Assembly (NCBI GenBank): GCA_963833235.1
Contig: CAWHXG010000001.1
Span: 1,364,001-1,428,000 of the forward strand
Length of the DNA stretch: 64,000 bases
Direction: 5' to 3'
DNA from: CAWHXG01 sp963833235
Lineage (GTDB): Bacteria; Pseudomonadota; Alphaproteobacteria; Rhodobacterales; Rhodobacteraceae
Shown piece after piece: positions 33,400-42,218 of the stretch. The notes under the pieces are model-generated. The model was not told where the DNA came from, did not search any database, and saw nothing but the letters and a program-made list of their open reading frames with translations. Within the stretch, counting starts at the first letter, position 1, and the number at the start of each line of letters is the position of its first letter. Made by a program: the position numbers and the translations under genes.

Positions 33400-34872
33400 A
33401 TGCTGATCCAGGATCACGACCGGGCCGGCGGGTACTGGGGGGCGGTCTATGCCTTCTGCGCGGTGAAGGGTTTGCAGGTGGTGATCGACGGCCCGGTGGG
33501 CTGCGAGAACCTGCCGGTGACGAGCGTCCTGCACTATACCGACGGGCTGCCGCCGCATGAACTGCCCATCGTGGTCACGGGGCTGGGCGAGGACGAGCTG
33601 GGTCGCGACGGCACCGAGGGCGCGATGAAGCAGGCCTGGTCGACGCTGGACCCGGCGCTGCCGGCGGTGGTGGTCACCGGCTCCATCGCCGAGATGATCG
33701 GCGGCGGCGTGACCCCGCAAGGCACGAACATTCAACGGTTTCTGCCGCGCACCATCGACGAGGACCAGTGGCAGGCCGCCGACCGGGCGATGACCTGGAT
33801 CTTCACCGAGTTCGGGATGACCAAGGGCCGGATGCCCAAGGAAGTGAAGCGCGCCGAGGGATCCGCGCCGCGGGTCAACATCCTGGGGCCCATGTACGGC
33901 ACGTTCAACATGCCCTCGGACCTCGCCGAGATCCGGCGGCTGGTGGAGGGCATCGGCGCCGAAGTCAACATGGTGATGCCGCTCGGCGCGCACCTCGCCG
34001 AGATGCGCAACCTGGTGAACGCCGACGCCAACGTCTGCATGTACCGCGAGTTCGGGCGGGGCCTCTGCGAGGTTCTGGGCAAGCCCTACCTGCAGGCCCC
34101 CATCGGCATCGACAGCACGACCCGGTTCCTGCGGTCGCTGGGCGAGATGCTGGGGCTGGATCCCGAGCCCTTCATCGAGCGCGAAAAGCATTCGACGATC
34201 AAGCCGGTCTGGGACCTCTGGCGCTCGGTCACCCAGGATTTCTTCGCCACCGCCAGCTTCGGGATCGTTGCCAACGAGACCTACACCCGCGGCATCCGGC
34301 ACTACCTGGAGGACGAGCTGGGCCTGCCCTGCGCGCTGGCCACCTCCCGCGTCGCCGGCAAGAAGACCGACAACGACGCGGTGCGGGCGACGCTGCACGC
34401 CAAGCGGCCGCTGGTCGTGATGGGGTCGATCAACGAGAAGATGTACCTGGCCGAGATGGGGGCGGGGCACGGGCCGCGGCCCACGTTCATCCCCGCTAGC
34501 TTCCCGGGCGCCGCCATCCGCCGCGCCACCGGAACGCCCTTCATGGGCTATGCCGGCGCCACTTACCTTCTGCAGGAAGTCTGCAACGGGCTCTTCGATG
34601 CACTCTTCCACATCCTGCCGCTCGGCACCCAGATGGATGCCGCCGCCGCCACGCCGACGCCCCTGCGCCGCGATCTGCCCTGGGCGGCCGATGCGCTGGC
34701 GCTGCTCGACCGGATCGTCGCCGAACACCCTGTTCTCACGCGGATCTCTGCGGCCAAGGGCCTGCGCGACGCCGCCGAGCGCGCGACGCTCGCCGCCGGC
34801 GCCGAGAGCGTCGAGATCGACACGCTGCGCGCCATGGCGCCGGCAGACATCCTCGATCGGGCGGAGCCATGA
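33400..34872 (+). CDS. bchZ: BchZ, chlorophyllide reductase subunit Z
   Basis: BchZ is the second core subunit of COR. The product is 490 residues, the same as in Rhodobacter capsulatus. It starts MLIQDHDRAGGYWGAVYAFC and has the cysteine motif GPVGCENLPVTSVLHYTDG. The ATG at 33,400 follows immediately on the 78-nt repeat element. A G-run (33,385-33,391) is the only purine-rich stretch that could serve as a ribosome binding site, so initiation may be weak or coupled in some other way. The upstream open frame holds no similarity. pufQ follows after 64 nt. Confidence 0.96.
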   Translation: MLIQDHDRAGGYWGAVYAFCAVKGLQVVIDGPVGCENLPVTSVLHYTDGLPPHELPIVVTGLGEDELGRDGTEGAMKQAWSTLDPALPAVVVTGSIAEMIGGGVTPQGTNIQRFLPRTIDEDQWQAADRAMTWIFTEFGMTKGRMPKEVKRAEGSAPRVNILGPMYGTFNMPSDLAEIRRLVEGIGAEVNMVMPLGAHLAEMRNLVNADANVCMYREFGRGLCEVLGKPYLQAPIGIDSTTRFLRSLGEMLGLDPEPFIEREKHSTIKPVWDLWRSVTQDFFATASFGIVANETYTRGIRHYLEDELGLPCALATSRVAGKKTDNDAVRATLHAKRPLVVMGSINEKMYLAEMGAGHGPRPTFIPASFPGAAIRRATGTPFMGYAGATYLLQEVCNGLFDALFHILPLGTQMDAAAATPTPLRRDLPWAADALALLDRIVAEHPVLTRISAAKGLRDAAERATLAAGAESVEIDTLRAMAPADILDRAEP

Positions 34873-34936
34873 GCCGCCCCTTCCTATCAATCACAGCCAA
34901 GGCGCCCCTCGGGCCCCGGACCAACAGGAGAGACAG

Positions 34937-35197
34937 ATGACCGATCAGACCAACAACGGGCCCGTCTTCGCCGCTCAGGGGATCTCCGGCCGGGTCGACC
35001 GCCAGGCGCGCAGCCACAAGCCGCCCCGGACGGAGTTCTACATCTACTTCGCCATCATCTTCGCGGCGACCGTGCCGCTGGCGCTGCTGTCCTGGGGGCT
35101 GCAATCGCTGCGCTCGGGCCGGATCGCCCGGCGCGGGCCGGTGGCGCGGGCCTGGAGCCAGGCGCGCATCATCACGCCCATGATCTTCTCGGCCTGA
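34937..35197 (+). CDS. pufQ: PufQ, photosynthetic complex and bacteriochlorophyll assembly factor
   Basis: PufQ is a small single-pass membrane protein, first gene of the puf operon, reported to stimulate bacteriochlorophyll synthesis. The 86-residue product has an N-terminal soluble part with VDRQARSHKPPRTEFYIYF, one transmembrane helix (about residues 36-56, FAIIFAATVPLALLSWGLQ) and the PufQ C-terminal signature ARIITPMIFSA. The ATG has CAGGAG about 8 nt upstream. A puf promoter should lie within or just before the bchZ 3' end; I see no certain site. Confidence 0.9.
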   Translation: MTDQTNNGPVFAAQGISGRVDRQARSHKPPRTEFYIYFAIIFAATVPLALLSWGLQSLRSGRIARRGPVARAWSQARIITPMIFSA

Positions 35198-35208
35198 GCC
35201 GCGGTGCG

Positions 35209-35361
35209 ATGCCCGTGCCCACTTTCGCCGACCTTCCCATCTGCCGGTGTCGCAAGGCCCGGCCGATACCCCCGACGGGCCGCATTGCCCGACGGGTTCG
35301 CCCCGCCGCAGGGGACCTGCGGCGTCAGTCCTTACGTTCCGGAGGAAAGTTAAATGGCTGA
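35209..35361 (+). CDS. ORF in the pufK position, ending inside pufB
   Basis: A 50-codon ORF fills the pufQ-pufB gap: ATG 35,209 to TGA 35,359-35,361, overlapping the pufB start by 8 nt. It encodes a very basic peptide (MPVPTFADLPICRCRKARP...). Rhodobacter sphaeroides has a short ORF, pufK, at this place, whose translation gates pufB; this one is longer. No good ribosome binding site is seen before its ATG. It contains the hairpin at 35,304-35,324. It may be a leader whose translation controls pufBA, or merely an open frame in GC-rich DNA. Confidence 0.4.
   Translation: MPVPTFADLPICRCRKARPIPPTGRIARRVRPAAGDLRRQSLRSGGKLNG
35304..35324 (+). promoter_or_regulatory. Hairpin upstream of pufB
   Basis: GCCGCAGG and CCTGCGGC form an 8-bp stem with a GGA loop, 30 nt before the pufB start. 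A 5' hairpin here could protect the abundant pufBA mRNA or modulate initiation. Confidence 0.5.
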
Positions 35362-35503
35362 AAATACCGGTCTGTCGTTCACAGGCCTTACCGATGAGCA
35401 GGCGCAGGAACTGCACTCCGTCTACATGAGCGGATTGTGGCTCTTCACCGCCGTCGCCCTCGTCGCCCACTTGGCGGTGCTGATCTGGCGCCCCTGGTTC
35501 TGA
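35354..35503 (+). CDS. pufB: PufB, light-harvesting 1 beta subunit
   Basis: LH1 beta apoprotein, 49 residues: MAENTGLSFTGLTDEQAQEL then H21, a transmembrane helix and the bacteriochlorophyll-ligating His39 in VAHLAVLIWRPWF. It forms the ring around the reaction centre with PufA and two bacteriochlorophylls per pair. An excellent ribosome binding site (GGAGG, 35,341-35,345) precedes it. pufA follows after 14 nt. Confidence 0.97.
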   Translation: MAENTGLSFTGLTDEQAQELHSVYMSGLWLFTAVALVAHLAVLIWRPWF

Positions 35504-35517
35504 AGGAGAACTGACCC

Positions 35518-35697
35518 ATGCAAAAGTTCTACAAGATCTGGCTGGTCTTCGACCCTCGCCGCGTTTTCGTGGCCCAGGGCGTGTTCCTCTTCCTGCTGGC
35601 GGCGATGATCCATCTCGTTCTGCTCAGCACCGAGAGCTACAACTGGTTCGACATCGCCGCGGCCAAGTACGACCGCGAAGCCATGGCGGCCGAATAG
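35518..35697 (+). CDS. pufA: PufA, light-harvesting 1 alpha subunit
   Basis: LH1 alpha apoprotein, 59 residues (MQKFYKIWLVFDPRRVFVAQ...). The bacteriochlorophyll ligand is His32 in AAMIHLVLLSTESYNWF, with Trp43 and Phe44 placed as in other alpha chains to tune the absorption band. AAGGAG precedes the ATG. The C-terminus is acidic. The gene is followed by a 9-bp hairpin in the 105-nt gap before pufL, the usual site where the long puf transcript is cut, leaving a stable pufBA message. Confidence 0.97.
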   Translation: MQKFYKIWLVFDPRRVFVAQGVFLFLLAAMIHLVLLSTESYNWFDIAAAKYDREAMAAE

Positions 35698-35712
35698 CCC
35701 ATCCGACCCCGT

Positions 35713-35742
35713 TCCGGGCGGCCGGCTGACCGCCCGCCCGGA
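35713..35742 (+). terminator. pufA-pufL intercistronic hairpin
   Basis: TCCGGGCGG (35,713-35,721) pairs with 35,734-35,742 around a 12-nt loop. Such hairpins in Rhodobacter protect the pufBA segment from 3' decay and set the LH1:reaction-centre ratio; there is no U-run, so it is a decay barrier more than a terminator. Confidence 0.65.
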
Positions 35743-35802
35743 GCAAACCGTCATCACCGACGACCCCCGCCCCCGGGGGCCGCCCAACACGAGGGTTGAA
35801 GT

Positions 35803-36651
35803 ATGGCACTGCTCAGCTTCGAACGAAAATACCGCGTGCCGGGGGGCACGCTCATCGGCGGCGATCTGTTCGATTTCTGGGTCGGGCCGTTCTACGTTGG
35901 CTTCTTCGGGGTCACGACCGTCTTCTTCGCCGCGCTCGGCACCATCCTGATCTTCTGGGGGGCGTCCGTTCAGGGCGAGTTCAATCCCTGGCTGATCTCG
36001 ATCGAGCCACCCGGCCTGCAGTACGGCCTCGGCATGGCGCCGCTGGCCGACGGCGGGCTTTGGCAGATCATCACGATCTGCGCCCATGGCGCCTTCATCA
36101 GCTGGCTGCTGCGGGAGGTCGAGATCTGCCGCAAGCTGGGCATGGGCTACCACGTGCCCTTCGCCTTCGGCGTTGCGATCTTCGCCTATACGACGCTGGT
36201 CGTCATCCGCCCGATCCTGATGGGCGCCTGGGGCCATGCCTTCCCGTATGGCATTTTCAGCCACCTCGATTGGGTCAGCAACGTCGGCTACGCCTACGGC
36301 AACTTCCACTACAACCCGGCGCATATGATCGCGATCACCTTCTTCTTCACCACGACCCTGGCCCTGGCGCTTCACGGCGCGCTCGTGCTCAGCGCGGTGA
36401 ACCCCAAGAAGGGAACCGAGATGAAGACGCCGGATCACGAAGACACGTTCTTCCGCGATTACATCGGCTATTCGGTCGGCACGCTGGGCATCCACCGCCT
36501 CGGTCTGCTGCTGGCCCTGAATGCGGGCTTCTGGAGCGCGGTCTGCATCGTCATCTCCGGCACCATCTGGTTCGATCAATGGATCTACTGGTGGGACTGG
36601 TACATCAACCTGCCGTGGTGGTCCGGCATCGAGGGAGGCGTCAATGGCTAA
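35803..36651 (+). CDS. pufL: PufL, reaction centre L subunit
   Basis: PufL binds the special-pair and accessory bacteriochlorophylls, bacteriopheophytin and the secondary quinone with PufM. The product is 282 residues, equal to the Rhodobacter sphaeroides protein. Counting the initiator Met, His154, His174, His191 and His231 fall exactly where the accessory-chlorophyll, special-pair and two iron-ligating histidines belong. Five transmembrane helices are evident. It overlaps pufM by 8 nt. Confidence 0.99.
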   Translation: MALLSFERKYRVPGGTLIGGDLFDFWVGPFYVGFFGVTTVFFAALGTILIFWGASVQGEFNPWLISIEPPGLQYGLGMAPLADGGLWQIITICAHGAFISWLLREVEICRKLGMGYHVPFAFGVAIFAYTTLVVIRPILMGAWGHAFPYGIFSHLDWVSNVGYAYGNFHYNPAHMIAITFFFTTTLALALHGALVLSAVNPKKGTEMKTPDHEDTFFRDYIGYSVGTLGIHRLGLLLALNAGFWSAVCIVISGTIWFDQWIYWWDWYINLPWWSGIEGGVNG

Positions 36652-37594
36652 CTACGTCGGAATATTCACCCCCGAGAACCAGAACATGATCACTCAGGTC
36701 CAGGTCCAGGGCGTGCCCGAGATGGGCATGGCCGAGGACATCGACCTCGGCGAGCGGGTCGGCCAGCCCGGATACTCCACCCTCATCGGGTGGATGGGCA
36801 ACGCCCAGCTGGGGCCGATCTACCTCGGCGCCTTCGGGGTGATCTCGCTCGCCACGGGCCTGCTCTGGTTCTTCATCGTGGGCATCAGCTACTGGGATCA
36901 GGCGGGCTACAACCCGGCGGTCTTCGCCCGCGACCTCTTCTACTTCTCGCTGGAGCCGCCACCCGCCGAATACGGCCTGCGCATCCCGCCGCTGGGCGAG
37001 GGCCTGGGCTGGTTCATCGCCTCGTTCTTCCTCCTCATCTCGGTGATGACCTGGTGGGCGCGGTGCTGGGTGCTGGCCGAGCAGATGAAGATGGGCAAGC
37101 ACGTCTTCTGGGCCTTCGGCAGCGCGATCTGGCTGTTCCTGGTCCTTGGCCTCATCCGCCCGATCCTCATGGGGTCGTGGTCCGAGGCGGTGCCCTACGG
37201 CATCTTCAGCCACCTCGACTGGACGAACCTCTTCTCGCTCACCTACGGCAACCTCTTCTACAACCCGTTCCACGCGCTCTCGATCGTGTTCCTCTACGGG
37301 TCGGCCCTGCTCTTCGCGATGCACGGGGCGACGATCCTGGCCGTCTCCCGCTTCGGCGGCGACCGAGAGATCGAGCAGATCGTGGATCGGGGCACGGCCT
37401 CCGAACGCGCCGCGCTGTTCTGGAGGTGGACCATGGGCTTCAACGCGACGATGGAGGGCATCCATCGCTGGGCCTGGTGGTTCGCCGTCCTGACGACGCT
37501 GACGGGCGGCATCGGCATCCTGATCACGGGAACGGTCGTGGACGACTGGTATTCCTGGGCGCAGGACCACAACTACGCGCCGCTGGACCGGTAA
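36644..37594 (+). CDS. pufM: PufM, reaction centre M subunit
   Basis: PufM is the second core subunit. The 316-residue product keeps all cofactor ligands, shifted by 8 relative to mature Rhodobacter sphaeroides numbering: His190 (accessory), His210 (special pair), His227, Glu242 and His274 (non-haem iron). The N-terminal loop is longer by several residues (PENQNMITQVQVQGVPEMGM). The C-terminus ends AQDHNYAPLDR without the long tail seen in PufC-type reaction centres, consistent with a PufX-type complex and soluble cytochrome donor. Confidence 0.99.
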   Translation: MANYVGIFTPENQNMITQVQVQGVPEMGMAEDIDLGERVGQPGYSTLIGWMGNAQLGPIYLGAFGVISLATGLLWFFIVGISYWDQAGYNPAVFARDLFYFSLEPPPAEYGLRIPPLGEGLGWFIASFFLLISVMTWWARCWVLAEQMKMGKHVFWAFGSAIWLFLVLGLIRPILMGSWSEAVPYGIFSHLDWTNLFSLTYGNLFYNPFHALSIVFLYGSALLFAMHGATILAVSRFGGDREIEQIVDRGTASERAALFWRWTMGFNATMEGIHRWAWWFAVLTTLTGGIGILITGTVVDDWYSWAQDHNYAPLDR

Positions 37595-37609
37595 GGGAGG
37601 GCATGACCA

Positions 37610-37861
37610 ATGGCTGACGACAAAGCGACGGAGCCGTACGAACTGGGCACGTCCGATTTCTTCCGCCGACAGATGGAGATCGGCGGATTGATGGGGAAGG
37701 GGGCCCTCTACGGCGCTGCCATCTTCATCAGCATCGGGGTCTTCTTCTGGCTGCTGATCCTTCTCAGCCGGGCGCTTCCGCCCGAAAGCAAGGAAGCGGC
37801 AGACCCGACGCCCTGGTCGGCGATGGCGCCGGCCGACCCGACCGACCTGCGGAACGCCTGA
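37610..37861 (+). CDS. pufX: PufX-like core complex protein
   Basis: PufX is a single-helix protein that opens the LH1 ring for quinone exchange and organises core dimers in Rhodobacter. This 83-residue protein follows pufM by 15 nt and precedes dxs, the pufX position. It has a charged N-terminus (MADDKATEPYELGTSDFFRRQ), a glycine-rich start of the helix (GGLMGKGALYGA, residues ~25-36), one helix of ~22 residues and the PufX-like LPPESKEAADP motif after it. PufX proteins diverge strongly, so identity rests on position and architecture. AGGGAGG precedes the ATG. Confidence 0.85.
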   Translation: MADDKATEPYELGTSDFFRRQMEIGGLMGKGALYGAAIFISIGVFFWLLILLSRALPPESKEAADPTPWSAMAPADPTDLRNA

Positions 37862-37866
37862 GGTCC

Positions 37867-37895
37867 GGGCGGCCCGCGTCTGGCGCGCGCCGCCC
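37867..37895 (+). terminator. Possible hairpin between pufX and dxs
   Basis: GGGCGGC (37,867-37,873) pairs with GCCGCCC (37,889-37,895) just after the pufX stop; a second GGGCCCC...GGGGCCC pair follows at about 37,912-37,944. No U-run. It could slow 3' decay or partly terminate puf transcripts before dxs. Confidence 0.35.
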
Positions 37896-38069
37896 GCCTC
37901 GCACACCTGTCGGGCCCCTCCCATGGGGTCTGGCTTCGGGGCCCTGGCCTCGGTTCCCTTCCTGGTGGCCCCAGGAACCCGGTGCCGCGGAGGGTTTCCT
38001 TCGCGGCGCCTCGGGTTTCCGGCGCCTCGCCACGACAACGGACCGAACGCGGTCAGGGGGAGAGACGAC

Positions 38070-40017
38070 ATGGATGGCAGCAACGTCGACGAGGTGCAGG
38101 GCACCAAGGCGCCGACCCCCCTGCTGGATGCGGTCGCCGGGCCGGCCGACCTCAGGCACCTGAGCGACGACGACCTGAAGCGCCTGGCCGACGAGGTTCG
38201 CGCCGAGGTGATCGACGCGGTCAGTACCACCGGCGGGCATCTGGGCTCGTCGCTCGGCGTGGTCGAGCTGACCGTGGCGATCCACGCGGTCTTCGATACG
38301 CCGCGCGACAAGCTGATCTTCGACGTGGGCCACCAATGCTACCCGCACAAGGTACTCACCGGCCGGCGCGACAGGATCCGGACCCTGCGGCAGGAAGGCG
38401 GCCTCAGCGGCTTTACCAAACGGGCGGAATCCGAATACGACCCGTTCGGCGCGGCGCATTCCTCCACCTCCATCTCGGCCGCGCTCGGCTTCACGGTGGG
38501 GCGCGACATGGGCCAGCCCACGGGCGACGCCATCGCCGTGATCGGCGACGGGGCGATCAGCGCCGGGATGGCCTACGAGGCGCTGAACAATGCCGGCCAC
38601 GAAGGCCGGCGCATGTTCGTGATCCTCAACGACAACGAGATGTCCATCGCCCCGCCGACCGGCGCGATGTCCTCTTGATCTGTCGGGGCTCTATGCGAAC
38701 ACGCCGCTGCCGCCGCTGAAGGACCTCGCCGCGGGGTTCGAGGCCAGCCTGCCGGGCCCGCTTCGGGACGGCGCGCGGCGCGCCCGGCAGCTGGTGACCG
38801 GCATGCCGGGCGGCGGCACGGTTTTCGAGGAACTGGGCTTCAGCTATGTCGGCCCCATCGACGGCCACGACATGGGGCAGCTACTGGCCGTTCTGCGCGC
38901 CACCCGCGGCCGGGCGACCGGGCCAATCCTGATCCATGCCTGCACCGTAAAGGGCAAGGGCTATGCCCCGGCCGAGACCAGCGCCGACCGCGGCCACGGC
39001 GTGTCGAAGTTCGACGTGGGCACCGGAGCGCAGGCCAAGGGCAAGCCCGGCGCACCCTCCTATACCTCCGTCTTCGGGAACGCCCTGACGGACCTGGCCG
39101 CCGCCGATCCCCGCATCGTGGCGGTCACGGCGGCCATGCCGGGCGGCACCGGGCTCGACAAGATGGCAGCGCGGTTTCCGGCGCGGGTCTTCGACGTCGG
39201 CATGGCCGAGCAGCACGGCGTGACCTTCGCGGCGGGCCTCGCGGCCTCCGGCCTGCGACCCTTCTGCGCGATCTACTCGACCTTCCTGCAGCGCGCCTAC
39301 GACCAGGTCGTGCACGACGTCAGCCTGCAGAACCTGCCCGTGCGCTTCGCCATCGACCGCGCCGGGCTTGTGGGGGCCGACGGGCCGACCCATGCCGGCG
39401 CCTACGATGTGGCGTATCTCGCGAACCTGCCGAATTTCGTGGTGATGGCGGCGGCCGACGAGGCGGAGCTGATGCACATGACCGCCACCGCCGCGGCCCA
39501 CGATGCAGGCCCCATCGCCTTCCGCTATCCGCGCGGCGCAGGCACCGGCGTGGCGCTGCCGGCGGCGGGCGAAGTGCTGGAGATCGGGCGCGGGCGCGTG
39601 GTGCGCGAGGGCGGGCAGGCCGCGCTCCTGAGCTTCGGGGCGCCGCTGGCCGATTGTCTTGCGGCGGCGGAGGCGCTCGAGGCGCGGGGGCTTGGGGTGA
39701 CCGTGGCCGATGCCCGTTTCGCCAAGCCGCTCGACACCGACCTGATCGACAGGCTGGTGGCCGAGCATGGCGTCCTGATCACGGTCGAACATGGCGTGCA
39801 GGGTGGTTTCGGCGCGCGGGTCCTGCACCATCTCGCCGCCAGCGGCCGGCTTGACCGGGGGCTGGCCGTGCGCACGTTGACGCTGCCGGATCGCCCCATC
39901 GACCAGGCCAGCCCCGACGCGATGTACCGCATGGCGGGTCTCGATGCCGGGGCGATCGCGGATGCGGTTCTGGCGGCCTCCGGGGTGGACCGGCTCGGCG
40001 CGAAGGCGCGCGCCTGA
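38070..40017 (+). pseudogene. dxs: Dxs, 1-deoxy-D-xylulose 5-phosphate synthase; frame broken by one +1 insertion
   Basis: Dxs makes the first intermediate of the MEP isoprenoid pathway from pyruvate and glyceraldehyde 3-phosphate, feeding CrtE and the bacteriochlorophyll tail. Part one (38,070-38,676) has GGHLGSSLGVVELT, VGHQCYPHKVLTGRRD and the TDP/Mg motif GDGAISAGMAYEALNNAG. Part two has HDMGQLLAVL, AEQHGVTFAAGLAASG and RFAIDRAGLVGADGPTH. At 38,677 an extra G turns TCTTATCTG (Ser-Tyr-Leu) into an in-frame stop. Removing it gives a 648-residue protein, the normal length, reading AMSSYLSGLYAN across the join. Sequence error is more likely than loss. Confidence 0.93.
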
Positions 40018-40027
40018 AGCCGAAGGG

Positions 40028-40852
40028 TCAGGCGGGGGCCGTTGCCTCCGCCGCCTCGATCAGCTTCAGGGCATCCCGGGCATTCTCGACGTAGCTGAAG
40101 AGGTTCAGATCGTCAGCCCCGATGGTGCCGGCTGCCACCAGCGCCTCCCAGTTTACGATACCGCGCCAGAAGGCTTCACCGAAAAGCAGGATCGGCACGG
40201 GCGCCATCCGCCGCGTCTGGATCAGCGTCAGCGCCTCGAACAGTTCGTCGAGCGTGCCGAACCCGCCGGGAAAGACCGTGATCGCCCGCGCCCGCATGAG
40301 GAAGTGCATCTTGCGAATGGCGAAATAGTGGAAGTTGAAGCTCAGCTCCGGCGTGACGTAGGGATTGGGCGCCTGCTCGTGCGGCAGGACGATGCCAAGA
40401 CCGATAGAGACGCCGCCGGCCTCCTGCGCGCCGCGGTTGCCCGCCTCCATCACGCCGGGGCCGCCGCCGGTCACGATCACATGGTCGCGGTTGCCCGTGG
40501 CGATGCTTTTCAGCGTGACCAGCCGCGCGAATTCCCGGGCCTCCTCGTAGAAACGGGTCAGCTTCGCCGCGCCAGGGGTGCGCGCCTGAACGGACCGCTC
40601 CGGCGACACGATCCGGGCGCCGCCGAACATGACCACCGTGCTGTCGATCCCCGCGGCATCAAGCGCGGTCTGCGCCTTGAGAAGCTCTAGTTGCAGCCGG
40701 ACGGGGCGCAGGTCGTCGCGCGACAGGAAGTCCTCGTCGGCGAAGGCCAACCGGTGGGTCGGCGAGCGGGTCTGAGGTGTATCGGGTATGGTCCGGGCGC
40801 GTTGCAGATCCCCGCGCGCATCCGGCAGCGGATGGGCCTTCTGGTCCGTCAT
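40028..40852 (-). CDS. LOG-family protein (cytokinin riboside 5'-monophosphate phosphoribohydrolase type)
   Basis: LOG-family enzymes cleave nucleoside 5'-monophosphates to base and ribose 5-phosphate; annotated for years as lysine decarboxylases. The 274-residue product has the two family motifs: GGGPGVMEAGNRGAQEAGG (about residues 130-148) and PGGFGTLDELFEALT (about residues 194-208). The first ~60 residues are a poorly conserved extension with several Arg and Pro. It converges with dxs (10 nt between stops) and diverges from dapD, whose start is 105 nt away. Physiological substrate unknown. Confidence 0.88.
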   Translation of the reverse strand: MTDQKAHPLPDARGDLQRARTIPDTPQTRSPTHRLAFADEDFLSRDDLRPVRLQLELLKAQTALDAAGIDSTVVMFGGARIVSPERSVQARTPGAAKLTRFYEEAREFARLVTLKSIATGNRDHVIVTGGGPGVMEAGNRGAQEAGGVSIGLGIVLPHEQAPNPYVTPELSFNFHYFAIRKMHFLMRARAITVFPGGFGTLDELFEALTLIQTRRMAPVPILLFGEAFWRGIVNWEALVAAGTIGADDLNLFSYVENARDALKLIEAAEATAPA

Positions 40853-40957
40853 GACGGGACCATCGCAGCGGGGTGTGGCGACATTGCGTCAGGCATTTGA
40901 CCCGACTATAGCCCGGTGGCGACCGAGACCAGCACAAACAATAGCAAGGACGCCCCC

Positions 40958-41797
40958 ATGCCCGATCCCGCCGCGAACGCCGAGATTGAGACCGCGATCG
41001 AGGCCGCATGGGAAGCGCGCGACAGCATCACGCCGGCGACCGGCGGCGAGACCCGGGATGCCGTGGAACAGACGCTGGCCGCGCTGGACGAGGGCCGCCT
41101 GCGGGTCGCCGAGCGCGGCGATGACGGCACGTGGCACGTGAACCAGTGGGCCAAGAAGGCCGTGCTTCTGGGTTTCCGGCTGAAGGACATGGCGCACCAG
41201 CCGGGCGGGCCGCAAGGCGGTGGCTGGTGGGACAAGGTCGACAGCAAGTTCGAGGGATGGGGCGAGAACCGTTGGCGCGAGGCGGGCTTTCGCGCGGTTC
41301 CCAACTGCGTGGTTCGGCGCTCGGCCTATATCGCGCCCGGCGTGGTCCTGATGCCGTGCTTCGTCAATCTCGGTGCGTATGTCGATCGCGGCACGATGGT
41401 AGATACGTGGGCCACCGTGGGGTCCTGCGCGCAGATCGGCAAGAACGTCCATCTTTCGGGCGGAGTCGGCATCGGCGGCGTGCTGGAGCCCATGCAGGCG
41501 GGCCCCACGATCATCGAGGACGGCTGCTTCATCGGCGCCCGTTCGGAAGTGGTCGAGGGCGTCATCGTGCGGGAGGGGTCGGTTCTGGGCATGGGGGTTT
41601 TCCTCGGGCAAAGCACCAAGATCGTCGACCGCGAAACCGGCAATGTAAGCTATGGCGAGGTTCCCGCCGGGTCGGTCGTGGTCGCGGGCTCGATGCCCTC
41701 TGCCGGCGGCGTGCATCTTTATTGCGCGGTCATCGTCAAGCGGGTCGACGCCAAGACACGTTCGAAGACCTCGATCAACGATCTCCTCCGCGATTGA
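40958..41797 (+). CDS. dapD: DapD, tetrahydrodipicolinate N-succinyltransferase
   Basis: DapD transfers succinate from succinyl-CoA to tetrahydrodipicolinate in the lysine/meso-diaminopimelate pathway; DapE, two genes downstream, removes it again. The 279-residue product has the left-handed beta-helix hexapeptide region (AYIAPGVVLMPCFVNLGAYV, about residues 110-129, then GGVGIGGVLEP) and the N-terminal helical domain of the family. The ATG at 40,958 has AAGGA 8 nt before it; a GTG at 40,916 is less likely. Confidence 0.95.
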   Translation: MPDPAANAEIETAIEAAWEARDSITPATGGETRDAVEQTLAALDEGRLRVAERGDDGTWHVNQWAKKAVLLGFRLKDMAHQPGGPQGGGWWDKVDSKFEGWGENRWREAGFRAVPNCVVRRSAYIAPGVVLMPCFVNLGAYVDRGTMVDTWATVGSCAQIGKNVHLSGGVGIGGVLEPMQAGPTIIEDGCFIGARSEVVEGVIVREGSVLGMGVFLGQSTKIVDRETGNVSYGEVPAGSVVVAGSMPSAGGVHLYCAVIVKRVDAKTRSKTSINDLLRD

Positions 41798-41859
41798 CGG
41801 GAACCGATCCGCGGGGCCTGTGTTGGATGGGCAACGCAACTGGAATTGGAGTGGGCACT

Positions 41860-42117
41860 ATGGAAGGCTTGGGCTGGATCGCCGCCATCATCGTTGGCGG
41901 CCTTGCGGGGTGGATCGCAGAGAAGGTTATGAATACAAATCATGGCCTGCTGATGAACATCATCCTCGGCATCGTCGGCGCGATCGTACTGAATTTCATC
42001 CTTGTTGTGATCTTCGGCGCCACACTGGGCGGCTGGATCGGCCAGCTGATTGTCGGTATCGTCGGTGCCTGCCTGTTGATCTGGGCGTACCGGATGATCA
42101 AGGGCCGCACGGCCTGA
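41860..42117 (+). CDS. GlsB/YeaQ/YmgE-family small membrane protein
   Basis: An 85-residue protein of the family often labelled stress-response or transglycosylase-associated membrane protein. It has three Gly-rich membrane segments (WIAAIIVGGLAGWIAEK, NIILGIVGAIVLNFILV, GQLIVGIVGACLLIWAY). Molecular role unknown. The ATG at 41,860 with GGAG about 8 nt upstream is preferred over an ATG at 41,827. It is followed by a strong rho-independent terminator, so it is probably a single-gene or dapD-linked transcript end. Confidence 0.88.
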   Translation: MEGLGWIAAIIVGGLAGWIAEKVMNTNHGLLMNIILGIVGAIVLNFILVVIFGATLGGWIGQLIVGIVGACLLIWAYRMIKGRTA

Positions 42118-42161
42118 CAATACGCCGCTCGGGCCTTGTGCCGGAGCCCCGAACGTTACAT

Positions 42162-42196
42162 GGCTGCCCCGCAAAAAATGCGGGGCAGCCAATTTT
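42162..42196 (+). terminator. Rho-independent terminator after the GlsB-type gene
   Basis: A perfect 12-bp stem (42,162-42,173 with 42,179-42,190), loop AAAAA, then AATTTT. The clearest intrinsic terminator in the window. Confidence 0.92.
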
Positions 42197-42218
42197 CATG
42201 CCGAAGGAAGGATCTCGG

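Noticed and set aside
42198..42218. ATG 42,198 as start of the small protein before dapE
   Set aside because: It sits on the terminator tail with no ribosome binding site, while GTG 42,219 follows GAAGGAAGGA.
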